64,000 nucleotides of DNA from Cheiracanthium punctorium (lineage: Eukaryota; Arthropoda; Arachnida; Araneae; Cheiracanthiidae). Position numbers and translations under genes: made by a program. Where the stretch lies: NCBI GenBank assembly GCA_038373885.1, contig JAWZYV010013019.1:1426001-1490000 (forward strand), written 5' to 3'. Positions 1 through 11,568 of this stretch are shown here, in pieces (the first letter of the stretch is position 1; each line of letters begins with the position of its first letter). The notes beneath the pieces are model-generated. The model ran no database searches. It was not told the DNA's origin and was given only the letters and a program-made list of their open reading frames with translations.

Positions 1-870
1 TAAGTAGTCCACATAAGCTGTTACCCCAATTATCAGACGCTTAAATAAAGAAATAAATAGTGCATGGTATTTGACAGTTGAATTACTGAAAGTGTTATTG
101 TAAGGATTATTTAAATTGATAGTAAGCATATTATATATTAAGAAATAATGAAAGCATTCCCGATATAAGAAACTTTTAATTAACCAGACGTAACAAGATG
201 TAACTCTTTTTTCACACAAAAATGAACTAAAAGTTGCACTTGCCAATTTTATCTATGCAGAAAGTTATCCAATGTTGCTTGCTTCATTTTTTTTTCATAA
301 ACTTAACAGTAATGAACTCAGCATCATGTATATTGAAAAAAATTGACTGACATCGTCGCCTTCTCGCATGAAAAATATTCTCATTGAATTAATAGAATTT
401 TTAGAATCATTTACGGATATTTTTTACAGTACCTCAACGTTTTTCTAGCACTACAATGAATTTTTGCTGTACGCACATGAAAAATTCACTAAGACCAACA
501 ATGAGGGAAAATTACACATATTCTGTAGAAAAAGTTCGCAAGTTGGTGAAGCTACAGATCGGCTAAATGCTCTAAAGGTGTAAAAATACGTAAAGTTTCT
601 AATTTGTTTAAAATTTTGAAAATTATCATTTTCGGAAAAAAGATTCAGAGACTGTTTCAGCCAGTTGGTCCAAATAAGCGCATTTTGACCCAGTTAAGCG
701 AAGAAAATACTGTTACTTTATTGAATTGCGTCTGTTCCTGCACTTTTGTCCAAATACCCTTAATCTATTCCCTCGGAACAAGTACCATTATCTGGAATTC
801 CAAATAATTTGCCCTGTGACTAAGACAGGTTTCTGAAGTCATTACGAAGCAATAACTGTAATAGAACTGA
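1..870. other. AT-rich stretch, no gene seen
   Basis: Only short frames broken by frequent stops are present, and no repeat shared with the rest of the window was recognised. The 67-codon frame at 604-807 has no recognisable motif and no flanking signals, so it is not called as a gene. Confidence 0.6.
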
Positions 871-879
871 AGAAGCTCT

Positions 880-1702
880 GCCTTCGTAACGTTACCGCGG
901 TTCGTTTGACCTCGTTTCATTTGAAAGTCAGATATAGTACTTCGATGGCTGTTGACGTTTGGCTACTTTTTGCCCAACATACGAGATATCGCCGAGCTGG
1001 GTCAACACCTCTTAGATATAGAAAGCCTTACAACTCCTACGTCAGCAAGCTTTAACGTCATCACAGTTTTAATTCCAAAAAGTAAAACTATTTGAAATTT
1101 CTGGTGAATGCTACAAATGCTAGAAAATATCTTGAATTAAACATTAAAATTAAAATACCTTTCTCATATAAAGCTATTCATGATGATCTATTTCCACATC
1201 ATATATCTAATTAGTCATGGTTAAAAACTGCCATTTGTCGTAAAATTATATTTTTTATATCAAATTATTAAAATATTGTTGCTCATGGGTAAATTCAGCC
1301 AGAAATTTTTAATAGTTTTATTTTGTGCAAATAGAACTTTTAAATGTAGGCTTAATGATGACGTCAAATCTTGGTGACGTAGAAGTTGAAAGGCTTTTTA
1401 AATCTAGAAGGCGTTGAATGGTTCAGTTTTGGAAGCTTATTTTTGGCACCAGTTTATTAATATTTTGCCAAAATTCATCGGAGTTGGCGACAATTGGCGC
1501 GACCTATCTAAGGTTAGTCGTTTTTGAGCTATGCAAGGCACATACGTACACACCAAAACTATTCAAAATGTGTTGTACACACATTCATACATAGATGCAT
1601 ACTTTCATACGGCTCGCAGAAACTTGTCAAAACAAATTCAGGGATAGTCAAAATCGATTTTTCCATCAAAATCTGAAAATACAAAAATTTCCGCGATTTC
1701 TA
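880..1702 (+). repeat. Interspersed repeat family F, copy 1 (5' part)
   Basis: The segment around 985-1010 (GATATCGCCGAGCTGGGT) and the segment 1400-1700 (motifs TTTTGGAAGCTTATTTTTGG, CATACTTTCATAC, CAGGGATAGTCAAAATC) recur in diverged form at 55205-55700 and partly at 23866-23965. The last part runs into the TA insertion site of the element that starts at 1703, and the repeat resumes at 2694. The layout, with a conserved tail ending in a short hairpin and an A-rich end, resembles the 3' end of a LINE. That assignment is an inference; no reverse transcriptase was found. The 5' limit is uncertain. Confidence 0.5.
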
Positions 1703-2693
1703 CACTGCAAAAACAGTCTGTCAAATTTACAGAAAAAAACTGTTAGCCAGGACTGTGACGAAGTTCACATATTTTTCGCGTCTTAAAATAATGTTCCTAT
1801 GTTTCGTCTTTCTAAATCAAAATTTCGTATTCCGTATTAATCTCTGTCTCCACTTTGTTTTTCGGCTCGATAAAATGCTCTTTCTTTTCGCGACAGTAAG
1901 TCTGGGATTTTCGGGGTTACCCTTCTAAATTAATTTCGCTTTAGCATATGCTGTGTAAATTCTTGGTGCCTCCCGGTCTTCCGTCGTTGTTTTCTCACGG
2001 GGTTGTATCCTTATGTATTGGTATTCGCCAAATTCTGGCACTTCTGTCTTGGCGTTAATCATTTAATCCGTTTGTTTCAAATTTTTATATTGTTTACGCT
2101 TACCGGACGGTGGTTGTCACGTGGGGCAGTGGCTTATGAGTGCTCATATTTTACTCGCCAACCTGTAAAGAGCTGGCAGTTTTGTAGGAAGATTTTAGTA
2201 CACTTACTGATTACTCTCCGTCAGAGGAGGTTGTGTTCGTTTTTGTTATGGAGCTCCGACATGCCGTGTGGCCGGAACGATTAGATATGTTCCTTGTGTT
2301 ATTTTAATGAAGCAATGTACCGTACGTAATTGAAGTTGCTCACTTTAAGACTGTTTTTGCTGATTCCTCTAATAAACGCAGCTTTTTCTGAATTCGACTC
2401 GTCTTCCTGTTCTTCTAAGTCCTCAGCGTACTTCAAGGATTTTATTAATTACACTATACGTCACGTAAACGGCCAAGAGAATGTTCTCTTAATCTCCCTC
2501 ATAAGGACGTCAGTTTATTTCCGTTTTCTTTACAGAAGTTTTCCGTAAATTTTATATATTTTCAGTTTATTTTACAGAAATCTTCCGTATGCGGAAGAAA
2601 ATACGGAAGACTTCAGTAAAATATGCGTAAATAAACTGGCGTCCTGGCTGACAGTTTTTCTCTGTCAGTTCAACATACTTGTTTTCGGCAGTG
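1703..2693. mobile_element. TA-flanked terminal-inverted-repeat element, non-autonomous (991 bp)
   Basis: The left end CACTGCAAAAACAG and the reverse complement of the right end, CACTGCCGAAAACAAG, match. The match continues inward over about 60 bp to a shared block reading AAAAACTG(T)YAGCCAGGAC. TA lies on both sides (1701-1702 and 2694-2695), which fits the TA target of Tc1/mariner-type or related elements. Removing the element rejoins the two halves of repeat family F, which independently supports both boundaries. The interior has ORFs of 93 and 72 codons without recognisable transposase motifs, so it is probably a non-autonomous or heavily decayed copy. The superfamily is inferred from the TSD only. 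Confidence 0.72.
2504..2645. repeat. Inverted repeat near the right end of the TA element
   Basis: The sequence GACGTCAGTTTATTTCCG on the left is answered by CGTAAATAAACTGGCGTC on the right, and a shorter palindrome around 2580-2612 (TCTTCCGTA...TACGGAAGA) sits between them. The whole segment can fold into a long imperfect hairpin. It is either a subterminal repeat of the 1703-2693 element or a small MITE inserted in it. No TSD was identified. Confidence 0.5.
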
Positions 2694-2740
2694 TATGCTT
2701 CCTTTATTGTACCCAAGGAAATAAAAATAAGCTTATGTAC
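2694..2740 (+). repeat. Repeat family F, copy 1 (3' tail)
   Basis: After the TA element the family F tail continues as CTTCCTTTATTGTACCCAAG followed by GAAATAAAAATAAG. It contains the small hairpin CTTCC...GGAA(A) and ends A-rich. The junction with 1702 reconstructs a continuous repeat. Confidence 0.5.
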
Positions 2741-4440
2741 TTAAAAATGTTTAGTGACGCTTTTTCCCTTTTTCTTAAATCTTAGCGCCGCCTTTGATAA
2801 GAGTGATTAATTCACAAAAGTACAGGTTTGTGTCCATATCTTCATTATGCATAATCCTCCCAGAGATCTCACGCGAGGTCAGCCTCTAATGACCACAATC
2901 ACATCCGTTTACGTTTAGTCAAATGCAGTGCACCGTCAATCAGTCAGCCTATGATGATATCATATGCAAATGATAGAGACGTGTATCAGCTGCAAATGAG
3001 ACTGCCTAGGACACTGATTTATGAGTCAAACAGTCCTGCAGTAACTATTGAATTAAACAGTGCATTCGGAATGAATGCTAATCTGTTTGCACGTATCCAT
3101 TGTGGAATAATGAAATAAAATATGTTTCCGTAAATTTATAATCAGTATGTACTTTGCACTTTCTGGAATCAAATAATAAATAAGAATTTAGTTTTAATAG
3201 AATTAAAACAAAAACCTGGCTCAAAACAGAAGTTTTCAAAAAATTGAGTAAATTGAAAAGGAAATTTATTTTTAATGTTTAAAACCCTTATTTGACTCAA
3301 CTCTTTAAAACAGCATGCATTATAAATGATCAAATATCGTTCGTAAGGTAGTCTAACTAATTAAAAGATGTACTAATGTAAAATAAATGTTCCTTTTACA
3401 TTCCACAGGTAGAATTCATGAAGTCCAAAATTTGCGAGTATAATCGATAAAACTATAATGGAAAAAAAAAGCTGATTTTGCATTAAAGTCGAATACCGTA
3501 GAAAACTTTAAAACCTTCAAAATCATTGAACATAAAAGTTTCAGAGTAAGCGTATGTAAAATATAGATTAATAAAAAATTTGATATTAAACTTTTCCTGC
3601 TTATCAAAAAATTTTCAAAGCATTCGCGTTCTTAAAAAAATTAATTATCTAAAGAGCAAGTTTGAAATTAATTATTTTAGACAAGAATAATTCTAATTCT
3701 TTAATCTGTGAGAAAGATAATCAACCTATAATGAGGTAATTAACTTTCCATGAAATTTGAAGAAATTATTGAAGTATGTTAATGTTAGATAAAAATTTAA
3801 TATAAAATGCATTTAAAAAATCACTTATAAATGAACATAGTTTAGAGGAGGATGAAAATTCAAGTCCTTCAAAAGAATTTTAAAAAGCTTTCAAATGCAT
3901 TGCATATAGTTAATTTATATATAAAAACAATTTAAAAGTACGGGAAAATTTCTTTTATTTGTTATTACTATGGAGTTAGTCTTTTCATGAAGTCACTAGT
4001 TATTCATGTACCAGTATGATTATTAGTATTTTTCAAAAATTTCAGAAAAAGTCTTAAGCATTAAAGTATCGTAGTACACTTGCCTAGGTGAAAATAAAAT
4101 TAAGTCAAAGAGATAAAGAAACTATATGCACCTAATTTCGTAGTTTCAGATATACCGAGATCAGCTGTTGTATATAGCTAAGGTGAACAATCATCTTTAA
4201 TTATTGTGTAAATTTTAGTAAACATTACGAGCTGGTAGTTTCTCTCACTAGAAATTAAAAATTCTGATAAAATGTAAGTTTTTCTTTTATAAATATCTTA
4301 AAAATACCCTCAGAAACATTTTATTCTCTGCTAAGAAAAGAACGTTTGAGCTCTGCCCCACGATTTGGCCGAATTCTAGGACCCTCTTTCTCAGAACAAC
4401 AGTTTCAATCTCATATTCAAATGTTATTACTTTTCTTCCA
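2741..4440. other. Intergenic or intronic AT-rich DNA, no gene seen
   Basis: Frames are short and broken. Nothing recognisable was found on either strand, and no tandem repeat or inverted repeat stands out. Confidence 0.55.
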
Positions 4441-4441
4441 A

Positions 4442-4560
4442 GCCAGTGGTCGTCAAACCATGGGTCGCGAGCCACATTGTTCTCTTTGACCTCTTGAGTG
4501 TGTCTTTGCCACAAATGACCAGGTTTAATATTCAATTCCCCACCCCTTCCATAACATATT
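4442..4560 (+). mobile_element. hAT/Charlie-like terminal fragment
   Basis: CAGTGGTCGTCAAACCATGG, continuing GTCGCGAGCC, has the form of the terminal inverted repeat of Charlie-type hAT elements, which typically start CAGTGGTTCTCAAAC and carry a GTCGCGA-type block. No matching second end or 8-bp duplication was found nearby, so this is a solo end or a truncated copy. The right limit is a guess. Confidence 0.4.
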
Positions 4561-4712
4561 TACGGGTCTACTGTTTAGGAGAATAGTCTTTTTTAGATAT
4601 GAAGCTTATCAAGTGTAAATTAAGGAGTCTTCTTTATGATGAAAATCTCGAATCGTGTCCAAAACTAAAAACTTGATTTCATTTGATGGATTTCGGCCAA
4701 TTATCTACTCGA

Positions 4713-4915
4713 GAGCTCTAGGCAAAAGGGGGGGGGGTTGCTTCCCGGGGGTCTTTCAAAGCGGTCCTAACCCGTATTTACTTAAAATTTCTGAGAAAAC
4801 CACGAAAAACTCCGAACGGCGAGGTCGGCGGACGGGACTTGGGTTTGAACCTGCCACTTTCCGTCTCTCAGTCTAGAGCGGTACGCTGTAGGCAATTAGA
4901 CTGTCCATAGAAATC
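4713..4915 (-). repeat. tRNA-derived SINE-like element, copy 1
   Basis: On the minus strand the head (about 4915-4840) has a pol III B-box-like GGTTCAAACCC preceded by an A-box-like TTGCCTACAGCG. The body then reads CGTCCGCCGACC, GCCGTTCGGAG, TACGGGTTAGGACC, GAAAGACCCCCG. The same body occurs at 22455-22615, also on the minus strand, so this is a dispersed family. It ends next to a run of ten G (plus strand). The head is diverged and would not fold as a functional tRNA. Confidence 0.6.
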
Positions 4916-5725
4916 TCAATCGTACTACATTTTATACTTACCTCTCTTGACTAATGAGTTTGCCGATCACTCAAATATTTACGAGTTTTGCTAAATAAAA
5001 TATCTTTCTAGACAATAGTAATTAAAAATTAAAAATAGTCGATTAAAAATTTACCTAATAAAAATCACAAGTTAGAAATCGAAATTGCCAGATATTTTGA
5101 GAATGACTGCCTTATCTGCAAATTTTGGAAACACTTTCGCTTACTATAAACAAAATATGATTTTTTTTTAATTTAGAGAGTTCCGTTTTCTCTATCAGAT
5201 GACATATTCTTCACATTTTGACCACGCTTCCTAAGTCCAGCCAGAAATATACAGTTCCAAGGCGAAGTTATCTCACTCCAGCGTACAATATTCATGGAAT
5301 CGATCTTGGAGCGAGCGAGCGATCGTCATAAAGGTAAGCGGAAATTAATGAGTCTTCTACAAGATAAATTACGAAAGCGTAATTGAGTTCCGTTTGTTCA
5401 CGACACCTCATTATGCTTTCGTCCTTTTGCAAACGAATGATAATGCGAATTCCAGAAGTTATTTGAAATGGGTTCAGTACATAACGCAAAATCTTATGTA
5501 CTGAACAGTAAGTCACAGGAAGAAAATTTTTCTTCCAAATGCTGTGGTTCATGTTAAGATATTCTCTTGTTAATTCTATGCGAGGAGAGAGACACAAGTT
5601 TCAATCTTATGAATATATCAGTTGAATATGAGAGCCTTGAGATAAGACTAATGTGTATTTAGGTGTAAGGTTATTGGATGAATTGTATTGGCTTGCATAG
5701 TTATTCATAAAAGATGTTCATCATG
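4916..5725. other. No gene confidently seen
   Basis: A 101-codon minus-strand frame (5292-5597) has no recognisable motif. On the plus strand a short ATG frame at 5294-5333 runs into the donor-like sequence AAG|GTAAGC. Both are too weak to call as genes. Confidence 0.4.
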
Positions 5726-7015
5726 TGGGAGCAGTTGGGGTACAATAAAACAAAATTTAATAATTCTTTTTTTTTTTCTCTTCACAAATTTGCATGTAGA
5801 AAAATAAAATTAATGTACACTTTTAACCAACTGTTTTCCCCATCTATACAAATTTTTATAAGTTTGTAAATAGCTTTTTCTTATTTAAAAAAATTACAAA
5901 AGGTAAGTGTCTGTCAGTGTTTTATTGTACATCATATATCGGGGTACAATGAAACACTTAATAACACTTCACTCAAATAATATGAGTCAAAATTCAAATT
6001 TCAGCATATATGTTTTATGTACATTTACAATAAACACAAATAGACATAAATATATAAATTTAAATGGATATAAACAAATTTAATTAAACTGTTATAGCTT
6101 GAGTTTAAAACATAATGCTTTTATTCGAGGTTAGTCTATAGTTTTTCATTTTATATTACATTTACTTAAATAAAACTCAAAAATTAATGTTTCTGCTTCC
6201 CTTTATGTACTACCTGAAGGAATGGAAGATGGCTAGTTTTGATATAATTTGAATGTTTTCAAGAATATATATTTCCGAAGAACGTACAAATTTGAAGTTT
6301 GGACTTAGTCGTTTTACGTACAGAACTTCTCATTTCTTTGATAACAGTTTATTATATCCCCAGCAGAGTACATTTCTTTGTATTTAAGTTCATCTTCCTT
6401 GAATAAACTATAATACTTTAGAGCGATACTGCTTGTATCGTACATGTTTTGAGAGCATAACTCATAATCTGTACTGTTTGGATGTTAGTTGAAAAACAAT
6501 CCGGATTGTCACCATTTTCAGAAACTGAAGAAGACAGAGTACGATTTAAAAACTATTCTATGTTAACTTTATGTGCTCTATGGAGATCTCAATCTAAATA
6601 TTTAATAGTAACATCTTTATTTTAAGTGAATACATTCACCCTGAGTACAGTGAAACATGTTTCATTATACCCCAAATTGAGGCTACAAACTAAATAAATT
6701 TTTACTAATTCCTCATATTCATTTTTTAATTCTGGCTTTGAAAAGATGAAGACCATAGCAGGGATCACAATATTTGAAAAAAATAAATAATTATACATAT
6801 GAAAACATGGAGATAAGACAAAATTACTTTTAGTAATGAAATTTACTTTCAAAGGGGAAAATCCACTAATTTTCTATATCTCTTATTGTAAAAATGTGAC
6901 TGTCTCTTAATCATATTAGTAACTGGAACATATATTTGTACAATATGAGCTTCAACATTCTGTGAAAAATCCTACTGATTTCAGATAGCATGTTTCATTG
7001 TACCCAACTTCCCCT
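5726..7015. mobile_element. Putative TIR element with iterated GGGGTACAATGAAACA motif
   Basis: The left edge reads GGGAGCAGTTGGGGTACAAT and the right edge, reverse-complemented, reads GGGGAAGTTGGGTACAATGA. The core GGGGTACAATGAAACA or its complement recurs inside at about 5918-5932, 5940-5956 and 6648-6672, in both orientations. The 6648 copy is itself palindromic (TGAAACATGTTTCA). Terminal inverted repeats plus subterminal repeats of the same motif are typical of cut-and-paste elements whose transposase binds several sites. No TSD was resolved and no transposase was seen, so the family is unknown. Confidence 0.5.
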
Positions 7016-8084
7016 ATTTGTTGACGCTCGCATTTTGATATTCAATATATGGGACAGAAAAAGAACCAGAAAATCAAATTAAGAAACTCTTTTTCGGAGA
7101 CATGGTTTTGATAGGTATAAAATAAGTAAACGTAATTAATGTTTCTTGGATAATCAGACAAATATCAAGACAAGAATTACGAAATCTTAAATCCATGCAT
7201 TCATACAGCATAATCAGAATTGTTGAAATGCATATGGAAGTATACATTTTATTTAGAATACTTTACGCCTGCACCCACATCATCAACATCCCTACAACAT
7301 TTACGATTCAACAAGAATAAAAGTTTAGCTTTGACCATAAGTTAAATTCATTAAGTGTAAACAACTATAACAGAATTTTACATATTGTAGAATTTTCCAT
7401 AGTGTAGAAATAGATAATGAATGACTACATTTCTGTGTTTTATGAAAGTTCCATTGTTGGAAATAGGATACTTATGAAATACTATCTTACGAATCCAATC
7501 TAAAGCCCCTACAATAAAGTGGTCGGCTCATGATCGACATTTTTGTGTCACTGTCTGCATGAACAACATGGTTTCTGCAGCGAACAATGCATGTCATTCG
7601 GATTCCCAAGCATCTCTACACTCTACGGCTGCTGCACATGAGCTTTTTTCAAATCTGCGTCTTTAACTGGATAGATTTTAGCAGGTGAAGGCTGAATACT
7701 GAATAGCTCTCACATCCAGTATTTATTGGATTCAAGAGCTGAAACAGCATGTTATTATATAAAACTGTAATAACAAAACTGTCGCTTGTGTTAAAGCAAA
7801 GGCCAATCAACCACTTACGACAACCCTTCGTCAACAGAAAGCCCGATGATTAAGCTCGTACATAAAGGAACCTTAATAAAGCTTATTGGCAATAATGAAC
7901 TGAGTGCTTATTTTGTTTCAAAATCAATGATTCATTTCCCCGAATCAGAAATGGCAAAAATCAGGCTCCTTTTGCTCTGGATGATTCCGTGAGATGTCGA
8001 CAGTCGTTTTTGGTAATTTCCCATGCAGCACTCTTATTGGTGCGTTTGCATTTGTTTAAAGTGAGCCTGATCTTGGTCTTTGGT
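7016..8084. other. No gene seen
   Basis: AT-rich sequence with short frames only. Nothing is shared with other parts of the window. Confidence 0.5.
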
Positions 8085-8520
8085 GCTTTTCCATACCTTT
8101 GATTGTACTTTGATGGGTTGTTGTTGTTGTTTTGTTGTTGTGATGACTTCCGGTAGCCACGGAGCAAGGACAAATCCTCCGTACAGAATGCGAATGATGG
8201 GCGAAAGGGAACGGCTTCCCGTTTAGTGAGCCTCAGTGGGAGGAAAACCTATTCAGCTCGGGGTCTTCTAATTTTGAACCAATTCCAGATCAGAGACCTA
8301 GCACCTGACATCTGCACTCCCATGGGTATTATTTGAACAAGGAGGGCATTTGAGCCACGTACAAATTTTACGTGATCCAGCTCCTATTAGCGTGCACAGT
8401 TCTGGTGAGAGTGGTTGTCACCTTCCAAAGCACTGACCTAAGTCGGCGCAGCTCCAGTTTCCTGTTCTTATTGGGGACGGAGCTTAAGTACTAGGGGTAC
8501 TGCACGGGTACCTTCGCATA
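8085..8520. repeat. GC-richer block of unknown identity
   Basis: After a (GTT)n-like run at 8116-8141, about 400 bp have visibly higher GC than the flanks and many non-random-looking words (TTCCGGTAGCCACGGAGCAA, GGGAACGGCTTCCCGTTTAG). The frames are closed. It looks like an inserted repeat, perhaps a SINE or another retroposed sequence, but no second copy exists in this window and no A or B box is convincing. Confidence 0.3.
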
Positions 8521-11180
8521 CGTTATAACAAGATGTTTTCAAAATGTTTTCAAAAGAAGACAATCCTTTCTTATGAAGAGAGCATATCTTCCAATAAAGA
8601 TATTAACAAAAGGATACTTGGTGTTCGGGAATATTTTATTCATACCTGTATTTAATGCAAATGATTTTATTTTAAATAAAGTGATTAAAAGTTACCAGAG
8701 ACCATTATATTTTCAATGCATTTCAGAAAATTTGGAAAATATTTCTATTTAGATCAAGTATAAAGATAGAACTTTTAATTTTGAAAATAATCTGACAGAA
8801 AATGACTTGATGAAAAAATGTTTTACTTAAAGTAAAATTGCATTTGCATTCAAAGTTTAGCATATAATATTTGCTATTTTCAGAAATTAACTTACTATAA
8901 GCTCATTATGAATGATTCATAGTTTTAAGGAATGTCACAGTTTTAACACTGTGTCTACAACTAAGGAAATATAGTTTTTTTAATCTGCATTGTAACTTTA
9001 GCCTTTGTTTTAATCGTACGAGTACATTATATGCATTACTGAAAAAAAATAAAAACGACAACAATAAAGTTTTTGAATTTTAGGCTGAGTTTATTTTGGA
9101 TACTTCAACATTTCCAGTTTTGAATTAGTCCCATATCTAGAAAAACAACTTGGAGGTTTAATTAATGCAGAGAAGCAATAAAAATGGAGAGAAAATAGGT
9201 TATTTTTGAACGGTAGAGTTAATTTTATTATAAAGTATATCTGGTATTCTTCAGTTCAGTCTTGATAATGATCTAAGATTGTTATGGTGATTTTTCTTCT
9301 TTAAAGTATAAGACACCGTTTACCTTTACTAATGTTTCAAAAACTGGATTTCTTTTAATTTTAAGACTATATAATGAGCAACTAAAATGTATTCATGAGA
9401 AGTACCTTCAGGAGCTTTTTATCGATCTAAACCACAAGTATTACACAAGTAAGTTTTATAGCATTCACTTCGTTAAATTTGTAAAATTAGTTGATCTCCC
9501 AAAAAACTTACTAGGAACTATTGAAATATAATTTTTGTTACATTCATTGGAATGTACTGCCAACTTGAAACCACAAAGTTATATTTGACTCTCTGCTATA
9601 AACATTTTCGCATATTATGCATATACATGTATATAAACAAAACAACAGGTATGTTTCAAATCAGTGTTTAATGTTTTCAATGAAATTAAACTGTTATACT
9701 TTTAACAATACTAAACTGCAATGTTTCCTGTTTTCAATGAAATTAAACTTATGTATTTGTAATTTTTCTTGAAACTTGGTCATCATTCTCATGAAAATTT
9801 ATACGGATACGGCGATAAGTTGTCAATGTTTCTTTTATAATTGTTTTATTAAAATTTTCCGGATTTATAAAATTCGTACCACGTTTTCAATCCTGCAATT
9901 TCAACATGGCTGAAAATCTCCTTACTCTTCTGAAAGTTTAGTAATTTTTATTCTATGCAGAAAGTAATTATTTCATTATCTAATTAAGATTAATCAAGGA
10001 GTTTGAATTTTCCAGCTCATTTCTCTCGCTCGAGTTTCTGAAAATGCGCATTATTATCGTGTGCCCGTTTTAACGTATTATTTACAAAACAGCACACATA
10101 TGTAAATAAAGTATACGGGCGACACATAGAGTCTGCTTTGAATATTTAACCAAGCTTTGCTTGATTATGCTTGAGAGAGATTTAATATCGGAGGAAGTTA
10201 CCATGGAGAAAATTTAATTTATGCTTGTATGGAAGTTAATGAAGTGTGAACGCTTTCATAAGCGAATTGCCTAGGCATGAAAAGATATGAGATATTAAAA
10301 TGCAACAGTCTTATTTGATCAAGATGTCTTGCACATGTTTTTTTCCTTTTTTACAGATTTTCTCTTTGTAATTTAGATTATTTAAAATCTTTAATATGGG
10401 TTTGTCTTTTAAATAGAATTTTTATGAAAAGTTTTTTCAACGTCGAAATTGCACTTATATGTTTACGAATATTTATTCGTAGTTGAGTTTAATTCAATTG
10501 ATTTTATTTTACGTGAAAGATAAACAAGAACGCTTCAGAAGAAAATAAATTTCGAGAGTTGCTTATTTTAATTTTTGTTTACTTCGATACAGCATACATA
10601 GATGCCAATACGATATGATCAAAAGTTGAAAATATTTTATAAGATAAATATCTTCAATGAATGTACTAGGTGAATATAAAAATGTGAACAAAACTGTTGG
10701 GAAAGGTAAAGCAATAATAAGGATTCAGAATGTGGGGTCTCGAACGTTGTCTTTTCGACGCTGTTACTAATCACTTTGGAAGGAGTGTTGATGCAATAGC
10801 AAATTTCCCGAGCATGAATTGTCAAAATGTAATGGATCGTTAACAAAAAACAAATCACTAGAATTTATTAGTGGCAGATTGATCATCAAAGCTCTCACAA
10901 AATTGATTACTATAGTGATTATTAACAGACAAACCAGGTTTTTGATACCACGTTGCTATGCGATTCTGAATTCAAATTATGTGTCACCCCCCCCCGAGCT
11001 TTATTAACTTTTTCATATTCACCCTGCATAAATAACTGTATGCGTATACTAAGTTTTATATGACTATAATAGCAAGATTCACAAGTTCACCCTCCTCCAA
11101 TAATTTCGAAAACTGCAGAATGAGTATTTGTTTTTTCAAACGGAGAAACTGGAACAGAGAAAATATTCCGTAGAAATTAT
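8521..11180. other. AT-rich stretch, no gene seen
   Basis: Short frames and simple AT-rich DNA. The 73-codon minus frame at 10637-10858 and the overlapping 62-codon plus frame have no recognisable features. Confidence 0.55.
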
Positions 11181-11568
11181 GCAGCTGGCTGTGCGCGCAC
11201 AGCGCACAGCCAGCTACAGCGTCAAAAAAGGGTCTCTAGATCGTGGCACGCGATGAACGTTTCGATCGTCCGCCATTTTGCTGGCCGTTAAGTCGAGCGA
11301 TGGCAACGGCTGCCCTTTTTTTAGCATTGGGCAATTATCCAGCTGTTCTCGGATTCTTCCATTTTTCAGCAGATGTTAGTGCTGTTAAAAATAATCGTGA
11401 CCATTTTTTTACGGGAAATGACGTGCTAAAAAGTAAAGGATTCTCGTGGAGCTCTGTCAACCGCAACTATTTTTTATAGAAATCCAATCTATTCTTCCTG
11501 ACTGGCAACAGTCAAAATGTCAGAGTTTGGTGTTCCCAGAGCGGGATCACTGAGCGTTAAAGGGTTAA
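11181..11568 (+). mobile_element. TTAA MITE family A, half copy (long arm)
   Basis: It begins with a palindromic tip at 11182-11217 (AGCTGGCTGTGCGC...GCGCACAGCCAGCT) and continues GCGTCAAAAAAGGGTCTCTA. It ends at 11568 in GTTAAAGGGTTAA, the long-arm terminus of the full element at 19848-20356. The long arm's TGTTCCCAGAGCGGGA block is present. It is one half of that palindromic element with only the outer TTAA retained. Confidence 0.75.

Noticed and set aside
5294..5333. Short ATG frame ending at AAG|GTAAGC as a first coding exon
   Set aside because: Only 13 codons, no recognisable peptide and no downstream exon. Donor-like words are expected by chance in 64 kb.
5292..5597. 101-codon minus-strand frame
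   Set aside because: No motif, mixed composition, no gene signals; it reads like chance translation.
11243..11479. 78-codon frame in the TTAA MITE (also 48416-48665, 19792-19998)
   Set aside because: These frames fall within copies of the same non-coding MITE and are not preserved between copies.
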